The notes under the pieces: model-generated
Seen by the model: the letters and a program-made list of their open reading frames with translations, nothing else
Told to the model about the DNA's origin: nothing
Databases searched by the model: none
In this document: positions 8,825-16,818 of the stretch, in pieces
Layout of the letters: the number at the start of each line of letters is the position of its first letter
Position numbering within the stretch: the first letter of the stretch is position 1
From: Vannielia litorea
Lineage (GTDB): Bacteria; Pseudomonadota; Alphaproteobacteria; Rhodobacterales; Rhodobacteraceae
Direction: 5' to 3'
Length of the DNA stretch: 64,000 nucleotides
NCBI RefSeq assembly: GCF_018424695.1
Contig: NZ_QTNQ01000001.1
Coordinates: forward strand, 186,001-250,000
Translations under genes and position numbers: made by a program

Positions 8825-9634
8825 TTAAATCGGGCAATCCTTGCGGAAGTTCGGCGCGCGCTTCTCGCGGTGCGACAGCACGCCTTCCTTGACGTCGTCG
8901 CCCATGAAGCCGAGCATTTCCAGCGCGGTCGACGCATCGAAGATCGGGCCGGCCTGACGCAGCCAGTTGTTCAGCGAATACTTGGTCCAGCGGATCGCGC
9001 TTTGCGAGCCGTTGGCCAGCTCGACGGCCGTGTCCAGAGCGATCTGCTGCAGCTCGTCATCTTCAACGCACATCGACACAAGACCGATGCGCTCGGCCTC
9101 TTCGCCCGAAACCGGCTTGCAGGTCATCAGGTAGTATTTTGCCTTGGCCATCGAGGTCAGAAGCGGCCAGATGATCGCCGCAACATCACCGGCGGCAACC
9201 CCCAGGCGCGGGTGACCATCGACGATCTTGGCCCGCTTCCCGGCAATCGAGATGTCCGCGAGGATGCCGACAACCAGACCGGCGCCGGCCGCGGGGCCGT
9301 TGATCGCGGAAATGATCGGCTTGTTGCAGTTGATGATGTTGTAGACGAGGTCCTTGGCCTCTTTCCACGTCTTCATGATCTCGTGCGAATTGCCGATCAT
9401 GTTTTCGATCAGGCTGAAATCGCCGCCGGCAGAGAACGCCTTGCCCGCGCCGGTCACGATGACGGCGTTGATGTCCGGGTCACGGTCGATGTCGATCCAC
9501 ATATCCGTCATCTGGGTATGGGTTTCGGCATCCACCGAGTTGAAGCTCTCGGGCCGGTCGAACGTGATGCGCAGCACGCGATCCGCGGGATAGTCAAATT
9601 TCAGTTTGTCGTATTTTGCATAACGCTCCGACAT
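8825..9634 (-). CDS. Enoyl-CoA hydratase/isomerase family protein
   Basis: A 269-residue crotonase-fold protein with GGAGGAAAAGACCC before its ATG. It has FSAGGDF and [10 protein letters not shown], but neither crotonase Glu is at its usual place: the first position is Val (GAGLVV) and the second His (DGHPRLG). A conserved-looking Asp occurs in GVAAGDVAA. It may be an isomerase, a hydratase of a divergent subgroup, or a ring-modifying enzyme. It lies 27 bases after the ACAD gene and 27 bases before the ligase gene in one minus-strand operon. Confidence 0.82.
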   Translation of the reverse strand: MSERYAKYDKLKFDYPADRVLRITFDRPESFNSVDAETHTQMTDMWIDIDRDPDINAVIVTGAGKAFSAGGDFSLIENMIGNSHEIMKTWKEAKDLVYNIINCNKPIISAINGPAAGAGLVVGILADISIAGKRAKIVDGHPRLGVAAGDVAAIIWPLLTSMAKAKYYLMTCKPVSGEEAERIGLVSMCVEDDELQQIALDTAVELANGSQSAIRWTKYSLNNWLRQAGPIFDASTALEMLGFMGDDVKEGVLSHREKRAPNFRKDCPI

Positions 9635-9661
9635 GGGTCTTTTCCTCCGTAGGGTATGGGT

Positions 9662-10813
9662 TCAGCCTGGCAGTCCGAGAACGGCCTTGGACAGGATGTT
9701 TCGCTGGATTTCGTTCGATCCGCCGTAGATCGTGGTCGGCCTGGCCTTGTAGAAGCTCGCAAGGACATCGACACTTACGTTGCCGACCTGAAGCGGGCCG
9801 ACGGTGCCGCCATCGGGTCCGGCGGCCTCGATCATCAATTCGGTGATGCGCTGAAAGCACTCGGTCACCCAGATCTTGAGCATCGAGACATCCGCGCCCA
9901 GCGTTTCGCCTCGCTTCAGTTGGTCGGCGAAGCGGGCGTAAAGCGCGGCGTGATCCTCTACATCAAGCGCGGCCTGTGCAAAACGGTCACGGAATACCGG
10001 ATCGTCGAAAGCGCCACGGCCCCGGGCAAAGCTCTCAAGCTGACCCAGGGCGTTCTGGGCCAGGCTGGGCGCGCCGATGAAGATGCGCTCGAAGCTCAGG
10101 AGCGCCTTGGCCATGCTCCAGCCCTTGTTCAACTCGCCCACGAGGTTTTCGCGCGGCGTGCGGGCATTGTCGAAAAAGACCTCGCAAAACTCGGTTTCCC
10201 CGGAAAGCGTGGTGATCGTGCGCACCTCGACGCCGGGCTGATCCATCGGGGCCAGGACAAAGCTGATGCCCTGCTGTTTCCTGGGCGTGTCCGGTTCGGT
10301 GCGCACCAGCATGAAGATATGCGTGGCGTCATGCGCCATCGTGGTCCAGATCTTCTGCCCGTTTATGACGAACTCGTCGCCGTCAATCTCCGCGCGGGTG
10401 CGCAGGTTGGCCAGATCGGACCCGGCACCGGGTTCGGAATAGCCCTGGCACCAGATGTCCTCGCAACTGAGAATGCGCGGCAGCCAATAGTCCTTCTGTT
10501 CCTGGGTGCCAAACTTGATGATCAGCGGGCCGACCATCTGCACACCCATATCGCGCCCGCGATTGACACCCCAGCGTTGCTGTTCTTCGTAAAAGATCAA
10601 GAGTTTGGCGGCGTTCAGCCCCATGCCGCCATATTCCGCAGGCCAAGCCGGCGCGACCCAGCCTCTGGCGTGCAGCTTGCGGTGCCAGGGTTCGATCTCG
10701 CAAAATTTGGGTCGGTGCGGCAGGTGGCGCAGCTCCTCGGGGTACTCGGCCTCAAAAAAACCGCGCACTTCCTTGCGGAACTCCGCATCGCTCATTGCGT
10801 TCCAGTCGGTCAT
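9662..10813 (-). CDS. Acyl-CoA dehydrogenase, catalytic-type subunit of a pair
   Basis: A 383-residue acyl-CoA dehydrogenase. GYSEPGAGSD and GQKIWTTMAHDA mark the FAD/substrate region. The C-terminal loop is IYGGSNEIQRN, where Gly replaces the SCAD-type Glu, but LLSFERIFIG carries a Glu at the LCAD/IVD-type position, so this subunit can supply the base. Its ATG overlaps the stop of the upstream ACAD gene in ATGA. Adjacent ACADs, one with and one without a base, are typical of alpha2beta2 steroid-type dehydrogenases (FadE28/FadE29, ChsE). I infer the two form one enzyme acting on a bulky or branched side chain. Confidence 0.87.
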   Translation of the reverse strand: MTDWNAMSDAEFRKEVRGFFEAEYPEELRHLPHRPKFCEIEPWHRKLHARGWVAPAWPAEYGGMGLNAAKLLIFYEEQQRWGVNRGRDMGVQMVGPLIIKFGTQEQKDYWLPRILSCEDIWCQGYSEPGAGSDLANLRTRAEIDGDEFVINGQKIWTTMAHDATHIFMLVRTEPDTPRKQQGISFVLAPMDQPGVEVRTITTLSGETEFCEVFFDNARTPRENLVGELNKGWSMAKALLSFERIFIGAPSLAQNALGQLESFARGRGAFDDPVFRDRFAQAALDVEDHAALYARFADQLKRGETLGADVSMLKIWVTECFQRITELMIEAAGPDGGTVGPLQVGNVSVDVLASFYKARPTTIYGGSNEIQRNILSKAVLGLPG

Positions 10814-11937
10814 TGTGCGGCCCCCTCTTCTTCGCGCGCGTCGAACCAGGCCCGGCGGTGATAGGCGTCGTCGCCCAGCCAGGCCGACAGCACCAGCGCC
10901 CGGTTCATGTAAAGCCCGATATCGAACTCGTCGGTGTAGCCGACTGCCCCGTGCAGCTGGATGGCGTCGCGGGTGACTTTCCTTGCGGCGGTGACGGCCC
11001 GCGCCTTGGCCCGGCTGGCCAGCCTTGACCGGGTATTTGCGTCTGTTTCACCGTCCATCCGCGCCAGAACTTCGCGCACTCCGGCCTGGGCGACCTCGCA
11101 CATCACGTTAAGATCGACGGCACGGTGCTGGATGACCTGGAACGACCCGATCGGCTTGTCGAACTGCTCGCGCGTCTTGATGTAGTCGAGGGTAATCTCG
11201 AAGGCGCGTTGGCACAGGCCGACAAGCTCTGCCGCGGCAAGCGCCGTGGCATCGGCCACAGCCTCGGCCAGAGCATTCCGAACCGCGGCGCCGCTGGCCA
11301 GTTCCTCGGCCGGGGTTGCCGAGAACGAAAGCTCGCCCAGGGAACTGCCGTCGGCCTGCGCCCGCGTGTTCGTGACAAGCCCGGCCGCACCGACCTCGGC
11401 CAGAACCAGGACCGGGCCATCGTCACCTTCGGCCACAACAAGGAAACCCTGCGATCCCGCCGCGCCGACCACCCAGGCCTTGCCACCTGTCAGCTTGCCC
11501 TCCGCGTATCGGCAGGTCGCTTGGGCGGGCGCGCCGCCCGGGCCACGTTCCTGCCAGGCAACCGCCAGCGAAGCCTCGCCGCCGATGAGCTGGGCCAACT
11601 TCGGATGGTCCGGGCAAAGGCGGTGCAGAAGCCCGAGACCCAGACCGATCGTCGCCACCACCGGTTCCGGTGCGATTACGCGGCCGGCTTCCTCGGCGAT
11701 GACGCCGCCGGCGGCGAGGCCCATGCCAAGCCCCCCCTGGTCTTCGGGCACCGCCACGCCGAAAACACCGGCTTCGGCCAGTTCCCGGATCATATCCGGG
11801 TCAAATTCGCCCCCGGCATCGCGGAGTTTTCGCGCCCGTCCACTTCCGCCCGCTCGGTCAAACAGCGTGCGCGCGCTTTCACGCAGCAGGCGAAGGTCTT
11901 CTTCTTGTTCGCTGGATTGCATGTCAGTCTGTGTCAT
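10810..11937 (-). CDS. Acyl-CoA dehydrogenase, partner subunit without catalytic Glu
   Basis: A 375-residue ACAD-fold protein. It has FGVAVPEDQGGLGMG, YIKTREQFDKPIGSFQ and IQLHGAVGYTDEFD, but no recognisable Glu at either base position, and its end (ALVLSAWLGDD) differs from catalytic ACADs. This fits the non-catalytic, FAD-binding partner of heterotetrameric ACADs. It is upstream of and overlaps (ATGA) the catalytic-type gene, consistent with translational coupling of equal subunits. The start overlaps the MaoC stop by 14 bases; a second in-frame ATG at 11922 would avoid this, and neither has a clear ribosome site. Confidence 0.83.
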   Translation of the reverse strand: MTQTDMQSSEQEEDLRLLRESARTLFDRAGGSGRARKLRDAGGEFDPDMIRELAEAGVFGVAVPEDQGGLGMGLAAGGVIAEEAGRVIAPEPVVATIGLGLGLLHRLCPDHPKLAQLIGGEASLAVAWQERGPGGAPAQATCRYAEGKLTGGKAWVVGAAGSQGFLVVAEGDDGPVLVLAEVGAAGLVTNTRAQADGSSLGELSFSATPAEELASGAAVRNALAEAVADATALAAAELVGLCQRAFEITLDYIKTREQFDKPIGSFQVIQHRAVDLNVMCEVAQAGVREVLARMDGETDANTRSRLASRAKARAVTAARKVTRDAIQLHGAVGYTDEFDIGLYMNRALVLSAWLGDDAYHRRAWFDAREEEGAAQ

Positions 11938-12373
11938 TTTGTTTTCGCTGGATCATCACGGGGGTATCGGTTGAAAAAACCACCTCGCCGATCGGATTCT
12001 TGGCGCTGAGCGTATAGTGCAAGACACCCCTGTCGGGCTTGCTTTTGGACGGCGTCACCGAGTTGACCGTCATCTCAACATCAAGGGGTTCATCCGGGCG
12101 CACGGGCCGCAACCAGCGCAGATTGTCAAAGCCCAGACCGCCGATATTGGCAACATCGACCATCATCTCGGCCATGACCGGCCTGAACACCTCTAGCATC
12201 GTCTGAAACCCCGAGGCGATCAGGCTGCCATGGATGCTGGTCGCATAATCTTCGTCGATGTGCAGCCGCTGCGGGTCCCATTCCGTGGCGAATGCCTTTA
12301 TTGAATCCGCGCTCAACGGGGCGGTTCGGAAGCGATAGACCTGGCCCGGCGAGAAATCCTCCAGATACCTCAA
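11924..12373 (-). CDS. MaoC-like hot-dog hydratase
   Basis: A 149-residue single hot-dog domain protein. FATEWDPQRLHIDEDYA followed by GSLIASGF is the MaoC/hydratase-2 motif with its Asp and His. It should hydrate a trans-2-enoyl-CoA to the (R)-3-hydroxyacyl-CoA, probably the product of the adjacent ACAD pair. It overlaps both neighbours slightly (transglutaminase-like gene upstream, ACAD downstream), so it is tightly coupled. Its size resembles the small MaoC subunit of the igr hydratase (ChsH1), which is an analogy only. Confidence 0.83.
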   Translation of the reverse strand: MRYLEDFSPGQVYRFRTAPLSADSIKAFATEWDPQRLHIDEDYATSIHGSLIASGFQTMLEVFRPVMAEMMVDVANIGGLGFDNLRWLRPVRPDEPLDVEMTVNSVTPSKSKPDRGVLHYTLSAKNPIGEVVFSTDTPVMIQRKQNDTD

Positions 12374-13089
12374 GAGGAACCCTCCTTCGCGAATCCGGCA
12401 TCGTACCCGTTCGCATCCCTGGAAATCCGAATGCGGTTGAACTCTTCCAGTTTCGGGTAGGTTGCGCTGAAGGCGTTCAGGAACTCCTCAATCGGCGCAT
12501 CGAAATAGAGCCCCCGGTCGTTCACATATTCCATGTGGCGCTGGTCCTGTTCGTCGAATTCATGAAACAGGGCGTCGTGATAGCCGTCAAAGACCAGAGG
12601 CTTGACCCCGAACCTTTCGCACAGATCCATGTTGAAGGCAGGCGTGACCTTGTAAGGCTCTCCATCCAGCCACAACTGAACGTAGCCGTGATAGATGAAA
12701 AGATCGGTGCCCATCAGCTCCTGCAGCTTGGGTGTGTTCAGGTGGTTGCGCACATCCGCAAACCCCAATGCGGCGGGAATGCCGACGGCACGCAGACAGG
12801 CGGCAAGCAAGATCGCCTTGGGAACGCAAAAAGCCGCCTCTGCCCCGGCAATATGGCTTGCACGGTAGGAGTCTTCATCCAGCGCGAATGTGTATGGATC
12901 ATACCGGATGTCATCGCGGACCGCTTCGAACAGGCGGATCGCCTTGTCCCGCTTGGACGCATCCGGCGAGAGATCGCGCAAGGCCGTTGTCACAAACCCC
13001 TGCACTTCCAGGCTGTCGCTTTCGACATAATGCGATGGCATGACATAGCGTTCGGCTTCTGTCGGCAGGTCGTCATTGGGCTTGACCAT
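12370..13089 (-). CDS. Transglutaminase-like (papain-fold) protein of unknown role
   Basis: A 239-residue protein. ATG 13089 is chosen because GGAG lies 7 bases before it; the in-frame GTG upstream lies inside the operator. A Cys in AAFCVPKAILLAACLRAVG, His in IYHGYVQLWLDG and a later polar residue in TPAFNMD fit a transglutaminase-like Cys-His-Asp core. The protein has no signal peptide, so it should act in the cytoplasm. It is the first gene after the 13106-13121 palindrome and heads the operon with MaoC, ACAD pair, hydratase and ligase. Possible roles are hydrolysis or aminolysis of an amide or thioester; this is speculation. Confidence 0.7.
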   Translation of the reverse strand: MVKPNDDLPTEAERYVMPSHYVESDSLEVQGFVTTALRDLSPDASKRDKAIRLFEAVRDDIRYDPYTFALDEDSYRASHIAGAEAAFCVPKAILLAACLRAVGIPAALGFADVRNHLNTPKLQELMGTDLFIYHGYVQLWLDGEPYKVTPAFNMDLCERFGVKPLVFDGYHDALFHEFDEQDQRHMEYVNDRGLYFDAPIEEFLNAFSATYPKLEEFNRIRISRDANGYDAGFAKEGSS

Positions 13090-13105
13090 CGTGCATCTCC
13101 GTTTT

Positions 13106-13121
13106 TCTAACACCTGTTAGA
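13106..13121. promoter_or_regulatory. Palindromic operator, copy 1
   Basis: TCTAACACCTGTTAGA; one extra pair extends the arms to 7 bp. It lies 17 bases upstream of the transglutaminase-like start. The same arms with a 4-base spacer occur at 16767, 32990 and 35449. TetR-type regulators bind such sites; the regulator is not identified. Confidence 0.65.
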
Positions 13122-13153
13122 ATAGTGAGTCTCAACCAGCGCGTCAACCGGGT

Positions 13154-14290
13154 TTACTCTGTCTCAGGCTCGTCCAGCCCGTAACGCGCGTTGTCTTCGC
13201 CAAGGACGGCCGCACGCCCCGCCGAACTCGCCGGAGCGCGGAATGCCGGCGCGATTGGCAGCGGCAATGCGGGCGCCTCCTGTCCGGATATGTTCAGGGT
13301 CCGTCCGAATGCGCCGCGCGCGGTGAAATGCGCCTCGGTCGACGCCTCTGCGGGCGTTTTCACGACGGAACAACAACAATCGGCCGCCGCCAGCAAAGGC
13401 CCCCAATGGGTCGAGGGTTGCTCGCCCAAAAGGCGCGCGACTTCGGCGGCGCTGGCATCGGGGTCGGACCAGTCATCGCGAAGATCCTGCGGCAGGCCAA
13501 TAACATCGCAGAACGATTGCCAGAACTTTTCTTCCAACGCACCAACCGCAATCTGGCGCCCATCCGCAGCGGTATAGAGCCGATAACGGGCCAGCCCGCC
13601 GGTCAAACGGCCAGAGGCGTTTTCGATCTCTTGCCCCGCGATCACACCTTCCGCATGCGCCCAATAAGCAAAGGCAAACGCCCCTTCGGACATGGCGATA
13701 TCCAGATGCGTCCCCTTTCCGCTCTGTTGCCGCGCCATCAGCGCCAGCAGGATGTTGACGACCGCTGGATAGGTGCCGCCCCCGATGTCGGCGATCAGAC
13801 CGTATGGCATAGTCGGCTGTTCGTCCGGGCCCCGGCTCAGTGACAGGATACCCGCATCGCCCACGTAGTTGAGGTCATGACCGGCGGCGCTGGCCTTCGG
13901 TCCGGTCTGTCCGTAACCGGTAATCGAGCAGTAGATGAGGCCCGGATTGATCTCGCGGACGGTGTCGTATCCCAGCCCGAGCCTGTCCATCACACCGGGG
14001 CGAAACTGCTCTACCAGAACATCGGCCTTTTCAAGCAAAGGACGCAGAACTTCTATTGCGCCCTTTGACTTGAGGTCGATCGCCACCGACCGCTTGCCGT
14101 GATTCAGAACGGAGAAGCCAATGCTCTCACCGTCAATTTTCGGCGCGGTCAGGCGGGCGTCCTCGCCCGTGCCCGGGCGCTCGAACTTGATCACCTCGGC
14201 CCCAGCCTCTGACAGTATGAGCGTGGCCATCGGACCGGGAAGAAGGGTGCTGAAATCCAGCACCAGGATATCCTTGAGCGGTTGAGCCAT
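13154..14290 (-). CDS. Alpha-methylacyl-CoA racemase-like CaiB/BaiF protein
   Basis: A 378-residue protein. ATG 14290 (MAQPLKDIL) is favoured because GAGG lies 8 bases upstream; an in-frame GTG two codons earlier is the alternative. GPMATLILSEAGAEVIKFE and HGKRSVAIDL are family motifs. AAGHDLNYVG, LIADIGGG and VGALEEKFW align with the His, Asp and Glu used by alpha-methylacyl-CoA racemases, a better match than to CoA-transferases. Such an enzyme would epimerise a 2-methyl-branched acyl-CoA, as needed for a chain with a methyl branch. It is the last gene of the DUF35-thiolase-MaoC-racemase operon. Confidence 0.85.
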   Translation of the reverse strand: MAQPLKDILVLDFSTLLPGPMATLILSEAGAEVIKFERPGTGEDARLTAPKIDGESIGFSVLNHGKRSVAIDLKSKGAIEVLRPLLEKADVLVEQFRPGVMDRLGLGYDTVREINPGLIYCSITGYGQTGPKASAAGHDLNYVGDAGILSLSRGPDEQPTMPYGLIADIGGGTYPAVVNILLALMARQQSGKGTHLDIAMSEGAFAFAYWAHAEGVIAGQEIENASGRLTGGLARYRLYTAADGRQIAVGALEEKFWQSFCDVIGLPQDLRDDWSDPDASAAEVARLLGEQPSTHWGPLLAAADCCCSVVKTPAEASTEAHFTARGAFGRTLNISGQEAPALPLPIAPAFRAPASSAGRAAVLGEDNARYGLDEPETE

Positions 14291-14300
14291 CTTCACTACC

Positions 14301-15158
14301 TCAGGCGAAGCGTGCCGCGCCGTTGTTCAGAACCACCACATCGCGGGTCGGGATCGACGCGCGGAACCGGGCCTCGCCGTTCTCTTCCCAAATTTCGAAC
14401 CGCACGGTTTCGCCGGGATAGACCGGTGCCGAGAACCGGACATCCAGACCGACAAGCCGGGCGGCATCATAGTCGAGCAGCGTCTTGAGGATCGCCCGCG
14501 CCGCCAGCCCATAGGTCGCCAGACCATGCAGGATCGGGCGATCGAACCCGACCGAGCGGGCGACATCCGGATCGGCATGAAGCGGGTTATAGTCACCGCT
14601 GAGACGATAAATCAGCGCCTGGCGCGGCAGGGTGTCGATGTCGCAGACATGATCGGGCGCGCGATCAGGCAGCGCCGCCGGAGCCGGGCCGGGCCTGTTG
14701 TCGCCGCCAAAGCCGCCGTCGCCGCGGCAGAAGGCCGACATCGCCACGCGCGCCAACTTGTCGCCGGTGTCCGCGTCGACGATATCGCGGCTCTGGTAGA
14801 TGACGGCGCCCTTGCCCTCGCCCTTGTCCGAGATGAAGTCGATCTTGCTGCGGCCGACAATCCGGCCATGGGTCGGCAGCGGCTTGTAGATATCTAGCCA
14901 CTGTTCGCCGTGCAGCACTTTCTGCCAGTTCACGCCCGTCTTGGGATCGCGCAGCCAGAAGCCCGGATACCCCATGACGACAGCCATCGAGGGAACGGCC
15001 TTGAGCCCGTCCTCATAGACATAGGCCAGTTCCTTTTTGTCGGCCGGATCTTCGCCGAACCCAAGGCCGAGCGCATAAAGGATTGTATCCCGCTCGGTCA
15101 GCGTCTGTTCGACTTCCTCAAAATCCCAGTTCGATAGTGCATCGAAATCCAATGGCAT
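14301..15158 (-). CDS. MaoC / hydratase-2 family dehydratase, two hot-dog domains
   Basis: A 285-residue protein of the peroxisomal multifunctional hydratase-2 type. The N-terminal half is a degenerate hot-dog domain (HGEQWLDIYKPLP), and the C-terminal half has the full motif SGDYNPLHADPDVARSVGF followed by ILHGLATYG. The start has GGGAGGAAAGTAA upstream. It should hydrate 2-enoyl-CoAs, including bulky or branched ones. It lies between the thiolase-like and racemase-like genes, so hydration followed by aldol-type cleavage is a consistent order for the operon. Confidence 0.87.
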   Translation of the reverse strand: MPLDFDALSNWDFEEVEQTLTERDTILYALGLGFGEDPADKKELAYVYEDGLKAVPSMAVVMGYPGFWLRDPKTGVNWQKVLHGEQWLDIYKPLPTHGRIVGRSKIDFISDKGEGKGAVIYQSRDIVDADTGDKLARVAMSAFCRGDGGFGGDNRPGPAPAALPDRAPDHVCDIDTLPRQALIYRLSGDYNPLHADPDVARSVGFDRPILHGLATYGLAARAILKTLLDYDAARLVGLDVRFSAPVYPGETVRFEIWEENGEARFRASIPTRDVVVLNNGAARFA

Positions 15159-15181
15159 TTACTTTCCTCCCTTAGTTGCCG

Positions 15182-16333
15182 TCAGAGCGTGTTTTGCGAC
15201 CCCAGAATGGCCGTGACCTGGCTGGACAGCACACCGCCGTTGCCATGCGCCAGCGCCAGGTCGATATCGTTCAACTGAATGCCCGGCGCGTCGCCCCGAA
15301 TCTGACGCGCGGCCTCGATCACGGTAAAGATGCCGTACATGCCGGGGTGCACACAGGACAGGCCCCCGCCGTTGGTGTTCACCGGCAAGGCCCCGCCCGG
15401 CGCGATACGCCCGTCCCCGACAAAGGCCCCGCCCTCGCCCTTGGCGCAAAAGCCGAGATCTTCCAGAAACAGGATCGTGTTGATGGTAAACGCATCGTAA
15501 AGCTCGACCGCCTGAATGTCCGAAGACGACACGCCCGCCGCGGCAAAGGCGCGTACGCCGGATTCGCGGGCGGCCGTCACGGTGAAATCCTTCATCTGCG
15601 AGATTTGCCGGTGCGAGCTTTCCGCCGCGCTGCCCAGGACGTAAACTGGCGCCTTGGGGAAGTCGCGTGCGCGCTCGGCGCGCACCATTACGATCGCCCC
15701 GCCGCCATCGGTGACCAGACAGCAATCGCGCACAGTCAGCGGATCACCCACCATGCGCGCGCCCAGCACGTCCTCGCGGCTGAGCGGGCCGCGCTCGAAC
15801 GCCTCGGGGTTGGCCTGCGCCCAGGCTCGCGCGGCCACCGCCACATCGGCCAGATTTTCACGGGTGGTGCCATATTCATGCATGTGCCGTGCCGCCGCCA
15901 TCGCATAGGCGGAAATCGGATAGCGCGGATTATATGGCGCCTCATAGGCGGGCGGACGCGAGGCCGTCACCAGCCTGCCCGACGCCGTGCGCTGGTTGGA
16001 GCCATAAACGATCAGCGCCACGTCACACAAACCTGCCTCCAGCGCCATGGTGGCGGAGGTCAGGTAATTCACGAAGGACGATCCGCCCGTCATGGTGCCG
16101 TCGATGAACCGGGGCTGAATACCCAGATATTCAGCCGCCATCAGCGCCGGCATGCTGTCTTCCATCATGGTGCAGAACAGACCATCCACATCTGACAGCT
16201 TCAGCCCCGCATCGCCAAGTGCCGCAAGCGCGGATTGCGCCATGACATCATAGGCGGTCAGCCCATGCGCCTCGCCAAACCCTGCGTGGCCGGTGCCCAC
16301 AATGGCGGATTTTCCCCGAAGTTCAGTGGTCAT
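15182..16333 (-). CDS. Thiolase-like protein lacking the nucleophilic Cys (Ltp2-like aldolase candidate)
   Basis: A 383-residue thiolase-fold protein with GGAGGGATAAGCC before the ATG. Where thiolases have Cys, it has Gly and Ser (GTMTGGSSFVNYL). It keeps YDAFTINTILFLEDLG and a late CVHPG segment. Loss of the Cys together with an adjacent DUF35 gene is the hallmark of side-chain retro-aldolases such as Ltp2-ChsH2(DUF35). I infer C-C cleavage of a tertiary 3-hydroxyacyl-CoA rather than thiolysis. It is 3 bases after the DUF35 stop. A non-catalytic lipid-transfer-like role is the alternative. Confidence 0.8.
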   Translation of the reverse strand: MTTELRGKSAIVGTGHAGFGEAHGLTAYDVMAQSALAALGDAGLKLSDVDGLFCTMMEDSMPALMAAEYLGIQPRFIDGTMTGGSSFVNYLTSATMALEAGLCDVALIVYGSNQRTASGRLVTASRPPAYEAPYNPRYPISAYAMAAARHMHEYGTTRENLADVAVAARAWAQANPEAFERGPLSREDVLGARMVGDPLTVRDCCLVTDGGGAIVMVRAERARDFPKAPVYVLGSAAESSHRQISQMKDFTVTAARESGVRAFAAAGVSSSDIQAVELYDAFTINTILFLEDLGFCAKGEGGAFVGDGRIAPGGALPVNTNGGGLSCVHPGMYGIFTVIEAARQIRGDAPGIQLNDIDLALAHGNGGVLSSQVTAILGSQNTL

Positions 16334-16336
16334 GGC

Positions 16337-16714
16337 TTATCCCTCCGACGGCTTGAAAAGTACGGCGGGGGCGCCCTCGGCCTCGCCCACGAAAGCGGTC
16401 ACGGCCATGTCGATGGTGACATCACCCGGGGCGATGCCCTCGACCCGGCTCATCATCCGGACACCTTCCTCCAGCTCGACCATGCAAATATTATAGTCGC
16501 CGCCGCGCTCGGGTTTGCGGCGCACGACCGTGGTGGTATGAACCCGGCCCTTGCCGCTGGCCTGCGACCACGAAATCGCGGTGCCATGGCAATGCGGGCA
16601 CAGGATTCTGGGAAAGAAGTGATAGGCCCCGCAATCATCGCATCTGGGCAGCACGATCTCTCCCATTGCCAGCGCGTTCTGGAATATCTGGTCTGGTCCT
16701 GTGGCATCCGGCAC
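16337..16714 (-). CDS. DUF35 / OB-fold zinc-ribbon acyl-CoA-associated protein
   Basis: A 125-residue protein. The start is taken as GTG 16714 because AGGAG has a 7-base spacing to it; a TTG five codons upstream is less likely. CDDCGAYHFFPRILCPHC is the CxxC-x(n)-CxxC rubredoxin-like zinc ribbon of DUF35, followed by an OB-fold with GRVHTTTVVRR. DUF35 proteins partner thiolase-like enzymes, and the next gene is one. It is the first gene of a four-gene operon and is divergent from the CoA-transferase gene at 16819, with an operator between them. Confidence 0.82.
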   Translation of the reverse strand: MPDATGPDQIFQNALAMGEIVLPRCDDCGAYHFFPRILCPHCHGTAISWSQASGKGRVHTTTVVRRKPERGGDYNICMVELEEGVRMMSRVEGIAPGDVTIDMAVTAFVGEAEGAPAVLFKPSEG

Positions 16715-16766
16715 CGGCGTTCTCCTCAAAATGTCTCAGTCACTGGTCAAGCGTGTTGCCAATATT

Positions 16767-16782
16767 TCTAACATTTGTTAGA
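16767..16782. promoter_or_regulatory. Palindromic operator, copy 2 (divergent promoter)
   Basis: TCTAACATTTGTTAGA, 6-bp perfect arms. It lies in the 104-base gap between the DUF35 operon (minus) and the CaiB-CaiB operon (plus), so one protein could control both directions. Confidence 0.65.
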
Positions 16783-16818
16783 TTTAGTCAAGCGCCCAGG
16801 ATCATCTGCGAGAAACTC

